Shown: positions 1 to 5,550 of the stretch, in pieces
Layout: each line of letters opens with the position of its first letter
Position numbering within the stretch: position 1 is the stretch's first letter
Position numbers and translations under genes: made by a program
Origin: an uncultured Bacillota bacterium
GTDB taxonomy: Bacteria > Bacillota > Clostridia > Peptostreptococcales > Anaerovoracaceae
Reading direction: 5' to 3'
DNA length: 6,687 nucleotides
Assembly: GCA_902465215.1 (NCBI GenBank)
Contig: CABQMM010000069.1
Coordinates: 1-6,687 of the forward strand
Notes under the pieces: generated by a model
Databases searched by the model: none
The model's input: the letters and a program-made list of their open reading frames with translations, nothing else
What the model was told of the DNA's origin: nothing

Positions 1-47
1 CATCTTGTGCGAGAGAGAAAAATTCTACTATTTTTTATCGTATTCAT
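1..47 (-). CDS. possible start of a further gene, cut by the window edge
   Basis: An ATG at 47-45 on the minus strand opens a frame that stays open to the left edge (15 codons, beginning MNTIKNSRIF). An AAAGGA-like sequence lies about ten bases upstream. It follows the 493-residue lipoprotein gene in the same direction after 70 bases, with no convincing terminator between, so it could be the next gene of operon B. Fifteen codons are too few to recognise a family, and an open frame of this length can occur by chance. Confidence 0.25.
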   Translation of the reverse strand, partial: MNTIKNSRIFLSRTR

Positions 48-117
48 AATTAGGAATTCCTTTCTTTCAAAAGCTGAAAATGGATTCTCCGTACTTATCT
101 GTGCAGCGAGGATCAGC
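48..117. other. short intergenic stretch after operon B
   Basis: This is the region downstream of the 493-residue lipoprotein gene. I looked for a hairpin followed by a U tract on the minus strand and saw only a short AGGAATTCCT palindrome and a 3-bp GGA/TCC stem, neither of which makes a credible intrinsic terminator. Transcription may therefore continue leftward out of the window. Confidence 0.4.
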
Positions 118-1599
118 TCAGACAATTACACTTTGCCTGTCATCACCCGTAATGATTTCCACCTGCTCAATTTCAATCGGTGATTTTACCGCAAAGAGTT
201 TCCAGCAGAATGGTTCAATATCAAATAAGTTTTCTGCATTGTCATAACAGTTCATCACAAGTTTACTGCCTTCTAAGCAAATGCTGATATCTGCATCCTT
301 CTTACTATTCCTGTTGCAATAATAAATCCAGTATACATCCTCGATCTTATGAACCATAAGACCGTCTTTGCCCGCCCATTCGCTTTTATAGATTTCCCGA
401 ATTTCTTTTTTGACTTCATCCGAAACCTTGAGGTCGCCGATCACATCAGGTTTTGCCGAGGTATCGGTATCGCCTTTGACAGTTCCCTCGATGATTAGAT
501 CATGCAGAATATATCTGCAATCCCACCTTGGCACCATGCCGCCGTTTATACCGTAAAGATTACCTGCATCTTCAAGATAATCTTTCCCCGCAGAACTCTT
601 TGAAAAATCATCGTAAAAAAGGATGTCATATGTTTTGTCATCGTATCCTATCATTTTCGTTATAGGAATCGGTGATGAAATCTTTTCCAGACACCATACA
701 CCCTTCGCTTGATTTACTACAGGGGGATAGGTATAGCATACGCGTACTTTTAACTCCATTTTCTCGGTCAATTCGGGCTCACACCAGATCGATAAGCCGT
801 TGGTAGCCTTGTTACGGTATAAGATCCAGTAGTCATTCCCTTTCTGATAACACAGACTGTCGAAGTCTTTCTCTGCGTTTTGGCTGCACCATTCGCGTAT
901 TTCGTCAACTAACGCTTTCCCCTCTGCTTCTTCCAGTTCTCTGAGGTCAGCTTTCCGTAATTCCATCATTTTTTCAGATACTTTTTCTCCGAAAAGATCA
1001 ACCGCAGCAGCCTGATAATCCACAGGCTTGATGTAATAACCGACGCTGTATTCCTCCAGACCCTCTGCCCAGTTGGGATGACTTGTTTCAAACTGCTCTT
1101 GATAATCGTCAAGCAGGACAGATGCTATCGAATGATCTGCCGTAAACGAAAGCGTGCCGCTTAGTTCTTTCACTTCTTCGCCGGCGCTCAGCTCTGCATG
1201 GAAGCCGTAGGAATCAGCCTCGGAAGTGCCCTGGATATCCAACGTGGAAATCTCCCAACTGTTTTCCGCGCCGAGGAAATCTGCGTCAAGCCTCCACATC
1301 GTTCGCTCGGCAAGCAATTGATTGAGGCACTCATCGGTGAGGTATTCCGATACGCCGTGATAATATTCTTCCAAAGCATCGTGCAAAACAGCTTCGTCGG
1401 TAAAAAGTTCAGAATTATTTTGAAGATTTGTCATCAGTTCATCATTTCTTCCGTCGCTGTTAATCGTAAAGAATTCTGTCAGAAAACGATCTGCCAGCTC
1501 CTTATTTTGGGAATCGCTGTCCTTAAAAGCGCACCCTGTAAACATCACGGCACACAATCCGGCACATAATAGCAGAATGAATATCCAATGTCTCCTCAT
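118..1599 (-). CDS. large exported lipoprotein with an internal duplication, last recognised gene of the ECF sigma operon B
   Basis: A 493-residue protein of unrecognised family. Residues 5-22 form a hydrophobic signal peptide ending in the lipobox-like FTGC, so Cys23 is the likely lipidated residue and the protein should sit on the outer face of the membrane. Residues about 32-165 look like one mixed alpha/beta domain, possibly NTF2-like (guess). Residues about 251-318 and 416-484 are two related copies: both have a YWI-x-Y motif (YWILYRN, YWIYYCN), three cysteines in the same order (273/288/303 and 441/451/465), and end in a K-x-x-SPI motif. The start is the ATG at 1599, not the in-frame ATG at 1629: AGGGGGAG (1613-1606) lies six bases upstream, and the signal peptide begins directly there. 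It lies 61 bases after the probable anti-sigma gene on the same strand. Position in the operon suggests a sensor or envelope-stress effector; this is inference. Confidence 0.85.
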   Translation of the reverse strand: MRRHWIFILLLCAGLCAVMFTGCAFKDSDSQNKELADRFLTEFFTINSDGRNDELMTNLQNNSELFTDEAVLHDALEEYYHGVSEYLTDECLNQLLAERTMWRLDADFLGAENSWEISTLDIQGTSEADSYGFHAELSAGEEVKELSGTLSFTADHSIASVLLDDYQEQFETSHPNWAEGLEEYSVGYYIKPVDYQAAAVDLFGEKVSEKMMELRKADLRELEEAEGKALVDEIREWCSQNAEKDFDSLCYQKGNDYWILYRNKATNGLSIWCEPELTEKMELKVRVCYTYPPVVNQAKGVWCLEKISSPIPITKMIGYDDKTYDILFYDDFSKSSAGKDYLEDAGNLYGINGGMVPRWDCRYILHDLIIEGTVKGDTDTSAKPDVIGDLKVSDEVKKEIREIYKSEWAGKDGLMVHKIEDVYWIYYCNRNSKKDADISICLEGSKLVMNCYDNAENLFDIEPFCWKLFAVKSPIEIEQVEIITGDDRQSVIV

Positions 1600-1605
1600 T
1601 TTCGT

Positions 1606-1613
1606 CTCCCCCT
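1606..1613 (-). promoter_or_regulatory. ribosome binding site that fixes the lipoprotein start at 1599
   Basis: AGGGGGAG on the minus strand, six bases before the ATG at 1599. It lies inside the reading frame that would begin at the ATG at 1629, so it argues for the shorter protein starting MRRHWIF. Confidence 0.7.
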
Positions 1614-1660
1614 TTTCAAATTTATACAATCATCTTGATCGTGGCTTCATCATTTCTTTT

Positions 1661-2215
1661 CTAATAAAATGGATCTCCGCTTGCAGTATTGTTCCAAATC
1701 ATCCATTTTTGCGTCTTTTCATCACGCAAGAGGAAGAAATACTGCTCTACATCGCCATCCTTTAGGAATGTTTTTTGATGGTCGTATACCACATAGTATT
1801 CCGCACGAACCGCTATCAGATTATCTTCTAAATAAGAATCCGACCATCCGTTTTCTTCTGCGAGTTCGCTCCCTTTGTATTGCTGCTTTACTCTCTCCGT
1901 TGCATCTTGATCGACCACAATCTCCTTGATCCGGAGTTCAAGCGTATAATCTTTTTTCATCTGATTTTCAAGCGCGCTTTGCACCGTTTCCGTTGGAGAT
2001 GTCGATGTTTTTTGAATCCACGGATCGAATACACCTGCTTGATATGCCGCAAAGCCGCAAAGCAGGATTGCTCCAATGATTGCTGCAATCAAAAGCACCC
2101 GTTTTTTTAAGAAGCCCTTATGCATGCTGCTGCTTTGAAGTGCGGCCTCCTGAAGAAATCGATCATCAATATTTGTAAAACTATCATACAGCGTTATTAC
2201 CATTTTTTCTCTCAT
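1661..2215 (-). CDS. one-pass membrane protein, probable anti-sigma factor for the ECF sigma of operon B
   Basis: A 184-residue protein. Residues 1-37 are a short cytoplasmic tail containing a TNIDDRFLQEA motif; from memory, an IDD-x-x-(L/I)-x-EA motif just before a membrane segment recurs in membrane proteins encoded beside this type of clostridial ECF sigma factor. Residues 39-58 are a clear transmembrane helix preceded by KK-R. Residues 59-184 would be outside the cell, with an alternating beta-rich part (about 132-176) ending in a W-x-I-W pattern, reminiscent of DUF4829/NTF2-like extracytoplasmic domains (tentative). The start ATG overlaps the stop of the sigma gene as ATGA (2215-2212), and GAGGGG lies eight bases upstream, so translation is coupled to the sigma factor. 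The coupling and topology fit a membrane anti-sigma that holds the sigma through its cytoplasmic tail. No zinc-binding HxxxCxxC motif is present. Confidence 0.8.
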   Translation of the reverse strand: MREKMVITLYDSFTNIDDRFLQEAALQSSSMHKGFLKKRVLLIAAIIGAILLCGFAAYQAGVFDPWIQKTSTSPTETVQSALENQMKKDYTLELRIKEIVVDQDATERVKQQYKGSELAEENGWSDSYLEDNLIAVRAEYYVVYDHQKTFLKDGDVEQYFFLLRDEKTQKWMIWNNTASGDPFY

Positions 2216-2769
2216 AAGAACAGCCCCTCTTTTTTCAGTTCTTCCTTAAGTTTTTGGCGGAGTCGATACATGCGGTTTGCGACATCTGCCGGAGTCAGCC
2301 GATATATTTTCGCAATGGTTTTTAGAGATTCCCCGAACCAGTATCGCCGCAGGAAAATGATGCGATCCATTTGCGGAAGTTCTCCCAGCCACTTGTTAAG
2401 AGCCTCGGTCAGCATTCCTTTTTCGATTTCGCCTTCCACATGGGAAGAGGACGGAATGCATTCATCCAGTTCTTCAAAGATCTCCTCGATACCCGCATAA
2501 CGTTTTTTTCTGTGATTCTTTCTCCATAAATCAAGAGAAAGGTTACGCACCACTCTGCCAAGCCATCCTCTAAAGTAAACAGGTTCGTTGGGCGGGATGG
2601 AGTTCCATGCCTTTAAATACGTGTCGTTAACGCATTCTTCTGCATCTTCGTGAATTTGCAAAATATTGTACGCAAGGCTTCGGCAAAACAATCCATATTT
2701 TATTTCGGTCTGCCTTATCGCATTTTCGTCGCGCCTAAAATACATTTCAATAATTTCCATATCGTTCAT
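2212..2769 (-). CDS. ECF-type RNA polymerase sigma factor (operon B)
   Basis: A 185-residue sigma-70 family protein with the two-domain ECF layout. Region 2 covers about residues 9-90: DAEECVNDTYLKAWNSIP (42-59) is the core-polymerase binding and -10 melting part, and WLGRVVRNLSLDLWRK (69-84) ends region 2. A linker follows, rich in Glu at 95-117. Region 4 covers about 122-178: LPQMDRIIFLRRYWFGES, then the helix-turn-helix IAKIYRLTPADVANRMYRLR (152-171), expected to read the -35 element. There is no region 1.1 or 3, as is normal for ECF sigmas. The start ATG at 2769 is chosen because GGAGGGGAG lies about nine bases upstream and the ATG overlaps the stop of the preceding lipoprotein gene as ATGA. 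The downstream membrane protein overlaps in the same way. It directs polymerase to a stress or envelope regulon, probably including its own operon through the promoter at 3716-3741. Confidence 0.95.
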   Translation of the reverse strand: MNDMEIIEMYFRRDENAIRQTEIKYGLFCRSLAYNILQIHEDAEECVNDTYLKAWNSIPPNEPVYFRGWLGRVVRNLSLDLWRKNHRKKRYAGIEEIFEELDECIPSSSHVEGEIEKGMLTEALNKWLGELPQMDRIIFLRRYWFGESLKTIAKIYRLTPADVANRMYRLRQKLKEELKKEGLFL

Positions 2770-3653
2770 CCGCGAAAACTCCCCTCCGTACTTTTCTCCA
2801 AGCTTTTCAGGAAATGTGCATCAGTCTCGAGTGTCCAGCAATCATTCCATTCACTCATGACCATACGATTTGAAATCCCATAGAAGCTTGCTTCGGCAGA
2901 AACGGTACTCCCATCATTTCCAAAAGGTTTTCCTCCGAACTGACCGAAATCCGAATCTATAACAGCAGCATAGCCATAAAATGTATATTCACATTCCGGA
3001 AAAACCAGCCACCCGCCCTTTGCGTCGGGATATTTTCGTCTTGGGCCTGTTGCGCCCTCATGCTGACCCCACGCAGGATCGGCATCATATGACTGCAAGC
3101 TCACCTTGTGGGTTGTATGCTGTAAAACGATAAAAGAATTTTTTTCGTCCCACTTCTCAAATCGTTCCATCCACTGTCGAAACAGGATCTGCGCCACCTC
3201 TTTCGGCGATTTCCCCTCCGTTTCACTCTTATTGATTTTAACAACAAAATCTCCGGTCGTAACTGCTCTGCAATACTGCTCTTCCTCATGAGCTGTGATT
3301 TTCACATATTCACGCATTCCTGCATTTTCTGCATACTCCCCTTTTTCGTTTTTCTCAAATGTGCAAAGGCTTTCAACCGTGACTGTCATGCCGGTACAAT
3401 CCGCATCACCCAAAATCACATCATAGATAATGTGTACTTTTTTCTGCTGTTCTTCGTCGGCGGAGAGAACCTCGCAAGACTCAATTATATAGTCATGCAG
3501 TCTCCCCGATTCCTGTTCCTGCTTCAATTCATTTTCAATGTTGCTTCTCGCAAGGCCGATAATTTCCTTTTCACTGTTTTTACATCCACACAAGGTTAGG
3601 AGTGCTGCGAAAAGTATGAATATGCTTACGATTGCGGTCTGCCGTTTATTCAT
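2766..3653 (-). CDS. exported lipoprotein, first gene of ECF sigma operon B
   Basis: A 295-residue protein of unrecognised family. Residues 3-23 form a signal peptide with a basic start (NKRQ), a hydrophobic core and the lipobox-like LCGC, with Cys24 as likely lipid site. The mature part starts with a charged helix (about 26-50), then a strand-rich segment (about 52-140), a helix around 149-168 (KEVAQILFRQWMERFEKW), and a Gly/aromatic-rich C-terminal part (about 190-265) with GGWLVFPECEYTFYGYA. Six cysteines follow the lipid cysteine, so disulfides are possible. GGAGGGGA (3668-3661) lies seven bases before the ATG. An ECF-type promoter sits about 63-88 bases upstream and the stop overlaps the sigma gene start as ATGA. 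The tight coupling to sigma and probable anti-sigma suggests it senses or modulates the same signal at the membrane surface; this is inference. Confidence 0.88.
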   Translation of the reverse strand: MNKRQTAIVSIFILFAALLTLCGCKNSEKEIIGLARSNIENELKQEQESGRLHDYIIESCEVLSADEEQQKKVHIIYDVILGDADCTGMTVTVESLCTFEKNEKGEYAENAGMREYVKITAHEEEQYCRAVTTGDFVVKINKSETEGKSPKEVAQILFRQWMERFEKWDEKNSFIVLQHTTHKVSLQSYDADPAWGQHEGATGPRRKYPDAKGGWLVFPECEYTFYGYAAVIDSDFGQFGGKPFGNDGSTVSAEASFYGISNRMVMSEWNDCWTLETDAHFLKSLEKSTEGSFRG

Positions 3654-3684
3654 TATAGTTTCCCCTCCATTTTCTTCGGCTCAT
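3646..3684 (-). CDS. possible 12-codon leader peptide overlapping the lipoprotein start
   Basis: Within the leader of operon B an ATG at 3684-3682 opens a frame of 12 codons (MSRRKWRGNYNE). Its TAA stop (3648-3646) lies inside the first codons of the 295-residue lipoprotein, in another frame. Only a weak AGG stands before it. It could couple or tune translation of the lipoprotein, but could equally be chance; the lipoprotein has its own strong GGAGGGGA site. Confidence 0.15.
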   Translation of the reverse strand: MSRRKWRGNYNE

Positions 3685-3715
3685 AAAAACCTGTTTCTGC
3701 CCTTCTATAAATAAA

Positions 3716-3741
3716 GACGACAAAAAAAGCAAAGTGTAACA
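3716..3741 (-). promoter_or_regulatory. ECF-type promoter of operon B
   Basis: On the minus strand TGTTAC (3741-3736) and CGTC (3719-3716) are separated by exactly 16 bases. This matches the known layout of Gram-positive ECF promoters (TGAAAC-like, about 16 bases, then CGTM). Transcription would start near 3710-3706, giving a leader of roughly 55 bases before the lipoprotein ATG at 3653. The surrounding 51 bp (3700-3750) align without gaps to 5768-5818 in front of operon A, with 44 identical positions. A CTTTG direct repeat with a 10-base period brackets the -35 element. It is probably read by one of the two ECF sigmas in the window, making operon B autoregulated or cross-regulated. Confidence 0.75.
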
Positions 3742-3760
3742 AAGTTTTTTGTTTTTATAA

Positions 3761-3791
3761 AGAAAAAGACCACCGGATTAATTCGATGATC
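3761..3791 (-). terminator. intrinsic terminator of operon A, overlapping the end of the membrane protein gene
   Basis: In minus-strand RNA, GAUCAUCG (3791-3784) pairs with CGGUGGUC (3775-3768) over eight base pairs, two of them G-U, around an 8-base loop, and is followed at once by UUUUUCU (3767-3761). The G-U pairs work only in the minus-strand transcript, which fits leftward termination. The stop codon of the 138-residue membrane protein (3780-3778) lies in the loop, so the coding region and terminator overlap. It insulates operon A from the operon B promoter, whose -35 element begins 20 bases further on. Confidence 0.65.
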
Positions 3792-4194
3792 GTGTTTTCC
3801 TCAATCGCCGCTCACGCCTTAATGCAGACACAAACATGATTACTCCAAGCAAGAAATATAAGACTAAAACCGTAATTGAATCATCGAATGTCGGATAGAG
3901 CTGATAAGCAATCCCCATAAACGACCAAAGGAAGATTATCCCAAAGAAGCTGTACGAAAACAGCACCCCGCTGGCATAACAAAGTGCAAGTACCAATCCC
4001 ACACTGCAGGCTTTTCTTAATGAGAATTTCCTGTCACAAGTTAATCCGACACATATTGCTATCCAAAGTAAATATGCAATGCAGGAAAAAACAAGTGAGC
4101 CTTTGTCATACATACTGTTTCGCAAAATTACAAAGCCTGTGACCGCATTAAAAAGCAGCCCCCCTGTGATAATCCAAACTGTTTTCCGAGTCAT
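3778..4194 (-). CDS. small multi-pass membrane protein, last gene of ECF sigma operon A
   Basis: A 138-residue hydrophobic protein of unrecognised family. Membrane segments are visible at about residues 5-24, 34-52, 62-82, 84-99 and 107-125 (four or five helices; the third and fourth nearly touch). It ends in a very basic tail (RRERRLRKTR, 126-135), which by the positive-inside rule should be cytoplasmic. The start is the ATG at 4194, chosen because AGGAGGG (4209-4203) stands eight bases before it; an in-frame ATG at 4239 would put this ribosome binding site inside the gene. It follows the DUF4367-type anti-sigma gene after 51 bases with no terminator visible. It may be a membrane partner of the anti-sigma protein or simply a target gene of the sigma factor. 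No catalytic motif is seen. Confidence 0.82.
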   Translation of the reverse strand: MTRKTVWIITGGLLFNAVTGFVILRNSMYDKGSLVFSCIAYLLWIAICVGLTCDRKFSLRKACSVGLVLALCYASGVLFSYSFFGIIFLWSFMGIAYQLYPTFDDSITVLVLYFLLGVIMFVSALRRERRLRKTRSSN

Positions 4195-4202
4195 GACGCA
4201 AG

Positions 4203-4209
4203 CCCTCCT
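4203..4209 (-). promoter_or_regulatory. ribosome binding site that fixes the membrane protein start at 4194
   Basis: AGGAGGG on the minus strand, eight bases before the ATG at 4194. It is a near-perfect Shine-Dalgarno and decides for the 138-residue form over a 153-residue form with a Cys- and Arg-containing polar extension. Confidence 0.75.
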
Positions 4210-4245
4210 ATTTTTGCAAATCCTATATAAATTTTTCAAATGCCC

Positions 4246-4938
4246 CTAGGATTCCGACACATACTTCATGTTCTCCGCAATCTTCACGACCTCCTGCTCC
4301 GGAATTCCGGCGTCAAAGCTGAACTCCAAAATCATCGTTTCGGTCGGGTATACAATCCTTGTATGGTCTTCAAAGGCGATTCTTTTTCCGAGATAATTTA
4401 AGATTTGAATGTCAGAAATCTGTGAATGCTCCGTATCGTAGGAGATTTCTGTCCCTTGCGAATATTCCGTAATAATCAGAGACTCTCCGCCCGTGCCCGG
4501 CTGAATCAAGAGGCACTTTTCCGGAATTTCTTCTGCATAAGTAATCTGATAACCATCCGGCAAATAGGTCGGATACCAGTAATCCTCCCACGAGCCTATC
4601 ATGTCCAGCTCTGCAGGATTATGAATGGTCATGGAATTATTCTCATTGTTTTCAAACACCTGAAACACAAACTGGCGGTAGGCATGCGAAGTCCCGATTG
4701 CAAGGGTATTGACGGAAAGAAAAATGAGAAGGAAAACCGCCGCCTTTTGCAAAATCTGCCGGCTTTTTCTCTTTTTCTGCCCTGCCGCATATCGCTTGTC
4801 GTAGAACTTTGCCGCTTCCAAAAGCTTCCCATCAAGCTGCGGGGAAAACTTTTTTCCCGCTTCATTAAGCTCTTCATATTCTTTTTCAAACTCATTATCT
4901 ATTTTTTGCGCTAAGGCTTTCATCATTTTTTGCTCCAC
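4246..4938 (-). CDS. DUF4367-type membrane anti-sigma protein of operon A
   Basis: A 230-residue protein with one membrane segment. Residues 1-62 are cytoplasmic and highly charged, with FSPQLDGKLLEA (31-42) of the kind seen before the membrane helix in DUF4367 anti-sigma proteins. Residues about 66-83 form the transmembrane helix. Residues about 115-228 resemble the DUF4367 domain: YWYPTYLPDGYQI (120-132), ESLIITEYSQG (152-162), and the final VVKIAENMKYV (217-227), which matches the usual closing helix. Family knowledge: DUF4367 proteins are often encoded directly after an ECF sigma and hold it at the membrane. The start is probably GTG at 4938: AGGAGGTG (4952-4945) is about seven bases upstream of it, whereas an in-frame GTG at 4947 lies inside that ribosome binding site and the ATG at 4926 is too far away. 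The sigma stop is 14 bases upstream, so the pair is tightly linked. Confidence 0.85.
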   Translation of the reverse strand: MEQKMMKALAQKIDNEFEKEYEELNEAGKKFSPQLDGKLLEAAKFYDKRYAAGQKKRKSRQILQKAAVFLLIFLSVNTLAIGTSHAYRQFVFQVFENNENNSMTIHNPAELDMIGSWEDYWYPTYLPDGYQITYAEEIPEKCLLIQPGTGGESLIITEYSQGTEISYDTEHSQISDIQILNYLGKRIAFEDHTRIVYPTETMILEFSFDAGIPEQEVVKIAENMKYVSES

Positions 4939-4944
4939 AGATTT

Positions 4945-4952
4945 CACCTCCT
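4945..4952 (-). promoter_or_regulatory. ribosome binding site that decides a GTG start for the anti-sigma gene
   Basis: AGGAGGTG on the minus strand directly after the sigma factor stop codon. The GTG inside it (4947-4945) is in frame with the anti-sigma gene but cannot be both ribosome binding site and start; the next in-frame GTG at 4938-4936 has ideal spacing. Confidence 0.7.
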
Positions 4953-5474
4953 TTACTCATTTCTTTTTTTCATCTGTTTGCGCAGTTTTTCGGTAATCCT
5001 GCTCAGACGCATACGCACCAGTGATGGAGAAATTCCGATGACGGCTCCGATTTCCCTGCTGGTATAACGACCTTCGTACTTGAGCGAGAGCAAAAGGCAC
5101 TCTTCCTCGCTGAGTTCTTTGTAAACAGCTTCAATATCATCTATCGCATCTTCAGGAAAAGCCTCCGCATGAACAGCATCCTGCCCGATATTGTCTGCCT
5201 CCAAAAGATTTTCAAGCTCCTTCATTAAATCTTCCGCCTTCTGCGTGCTCCGCCGGTAATCAGCTTCCGCATGCAAAATCATGCTGCGAAGATAGGCCCG
5301 CACCACCTTTTCATTTGGCAGATTCAAATTCTCATAATTCTGGAAGAAGCGCAGCCAAAGCGTCTGCGATAAATCTTCTGCCGTCTCTATCTCTCCCGTC
5401 TTTCTAAGAAAGCTGCCATATACCCAATACCTGTTTTCAAGGTAAATTTCTTCCATGTTTTGTTTTTTACGCAT
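4953..5474 (-). CDS. ECF-type RNA polymerase sigma factor (operon A)
   Basis: A 173-residue sigma-70 family protein with only regions 2 and 4. Region 2 is about residues 10-75: AEDLSQTLWLRFFQNYENL (32-50) corresponds to the conserved D-x-x-Q-(D/E)-x-(F/W) polymerase-binding stretch, and VVRAYLRSMILHAEADYRR (57-75) ends it. An acidic linker covers 81-118. Region 4 is about 120-170: LSEEECLLLSLKYEGRYTSR followed by the helix-turn-helix EIGAVIGISPSLVRMRLSRI (141-160). It is only distantly similar to the other sigma in this window. The start at 5474 is supported by AAGAGG (5488-5483) eight bases upstream. The downstream DUF4367 protein begins 14 bases after its stop and is the likely partner that keeps it inactive. 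The ribosome binding site is partly inside an inverted repeat (5485-5510), so translation may be controlled. Confidence 0.93.
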   Translation of the reverse strand: MRKKQNMEEIYLENRYWVYGSFLRKTGEIETAEDLSQTLWLRFFQNYENLNLPNEKVVRAYLRSMILHAEADYRRSTQKAEDLMKELENLLEADNIGQDAVHAEAFPEDAIDDIEAVYKELSEEECLLLSLKYEGRYTSREIGAVIGISPSLVRMRLSRITEKLRKQMKKRNE

Positions 5475-5484
5475 TCCCCATACC

Positions 5485-5510
5485 TCTTACACGTCCCTTA
5501 CTGTGTAAGA
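5485..5510 (-). promoter_or_regulatory. perfect 8-bp inverted repeat covering part of the sigma factor ribosome binding site
   Basis: TCTTACAC (5510-5503 on the minus strand) and GTGTAAGA (5492-5485) can pair over eight bases around a 10-base loop. The second arm includes the AAGA of the AAGAGG ribosome binding site (5488-5483) of the operon A sigma gene. A hairpin here could reduce sigma translation; alternatively it is a binding site for a dimeric protein on DNA. Confidence 0.4.
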
Positions 5511-5512
5511 AG

Positions 5513-5541
5513 ATTTTACCAAATCAAAGGTTGCCGCGCAA
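5513..5541 (-). promoter_or_regulatory. weak possible housekeeping promoter in front of the operon A sigma gene
   Basis: TAAAAT (5518-5513; five of six matches to the -10 consensus) stands 17 bases after TTGCGC (5541-5536; only the first three match the -35 consensus). It would start transcription just before the inverted repeat and could give a basal level of sigma apart from the ECF promoter. The poor -35 element keeps this tentative. Confidence 0.2.
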
Positions 5542-5546
5542 GCCTT
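5527..5546 (-). other. intercistronic hairpin between the 66-residue protein and sigma genes
   Basis: In minus-strand RNA, AAGGCUUGC (5546-5538) can pair with GCAACCUU (5534-5527) over eight base pairs with one bulged C and a 3-base loop. It lies five bases after the stop of the small protein gene. The following UGAUUUGG is only modestly U-rich, so it is not a full terminator; it could be a leaky attenuator or an RNA stability or processing element that makes the first gene more abundant than the sigma factor. Confidence 0.35.
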
Positions 5547-5550
5547 GCTT

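Noticed and set aside
1198..1569. A 123-codon open frame on the plus strand
   Set aside because: It lies wholly antisense to the 493-residue lipoprotein gene, which has a signal peptide, ribosome binding site and operon context; the plus-strand product has no recognisable features.
2120..2500. A 126-codon plus-strand frame
   Set aside because: Antisense to the operon B sigma factor region 4 and anti-sigma start, both well supported.
4426..4914. A 162-codon open frame on the plus strand
   Set aside because: It is antisense to the DUF4367-type anti-sigma gene, whose domain, membrane helix and ribosome binding site are clear; the plus-strand translation is a basic, low-complexity shadow.
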